A stretch of DNA of 6,513 bases from Acidimicrobiia bacterium (lineage in GTDB: Bacteria > Actinomycetota > Acidimicrobiia > Acidimicrobiales > Ilumatobacteraceae), in NCBI GenBank assembly GCA_009927565.1, contig RFMT01000045.1, forward strand, positions 1 through 6,513, given 5' to 3'. How positions within the stretch are numbered: position 1 is the first letter of the stretch; each line of letters opens with the position of its first letter. Shown here piece by piece: positions 6,472 through 6,513 of this stretch. The translations under genes and the position numbers were made by a program. Under the pieces are notes generated by a model that saw only the letters and a list, made by a program, of their open reading frames with translations, had not been told where the DNA came from and ran no database searches.

Positions 6472-6513
6472 GCCTTCAGGCTAAAGGTTTATCGCCTGCC
6501 TCGCACGGAATTG
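6472..6513 (-). other. Upstream flank of ndk, perhaps the end of another gene
   Basis: Only 42 bases are visible. All three minus-strand frames stop here; one reads IPCEAGDKPLA and ends in TGA at 6476-6478, 4 nt before the ndk ATG. This could be the C-terminus of an upstream co-directional gene, or simply the ndk leader. No convincing promoter hexamers can be assigned. Confidence 0.25.

Noticed and set aside
6472..6513. Promoter for the ndk-mre unit
   Set aside because: AT-rich bits such as GATAAA are present, but no pair of -35 and -10 elements with proper spacing can be defended in 42 bases.

Overview
All of the coding DNA in this window is on the minus strand and reads as one compact block: ndk, mreB, mreC, mreD, a class B penicillin-binding protein (PBP2/MrdA type) and rodA. 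It occupies roughly 6471 down to 43. Junctions are very tight: 2 nt between ndk and mreB, 17 nt between mreB and mreC, a 4-nt overlap mreC/mreD, a 1- to 4-nt overlap mreD/PBP2, and 10 nt between PBP2 and rodA. This strongly suggests one polycistronic unit with translational coupling. No stretch of 300 bases lacks a gene. The flanks (1-42 and 6472-6513) are too short to call a gene, promoter or terminator.

The order ndk-mreB-mreC-mreD-PBP2-rodA is, from general knowledge, the order found around mreB in Streptomyces (there ending in sfr), so an actinobacterium (Actinomycetota) with a MreB elongation machinery is the best guess. Base composition looks moderate by eye rather than strongly GC-rich. 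MreC carries long threonine runs. Both features would fit an aquatic Acidimicrobiia-type lineage better than a streptomycete, but that finer placement is inference only.

How the genes work together: MreB is the actin-like cytoplasmic filament. MreC and MreD are its membrane partners. RodA (SEDS glycosyltransferase) and PBP2 (transpeptidase) form the enzyme pair that polymerises and cross-links lateral-wall peptidoglycan. Together this is a complete core elongasome. Ndk, at the head of the unit, is a housekeeping nucleotide-balancing enzyme with no known direct part in elongation.

This is a conserved housekeeping region, and I see no novel system, mobile element, CRISPR array or RNA gene. The points worth a second look are inside known proteins: a threonine-rich insertion in the MreC beta domain, unusual residues at conserved SEDS positions in RodA, a four-cysteine cluster in PBP2 between two active-site motifs, and an internal Shine-Dalgarno sequence near the mreB start that leaves its true start open.
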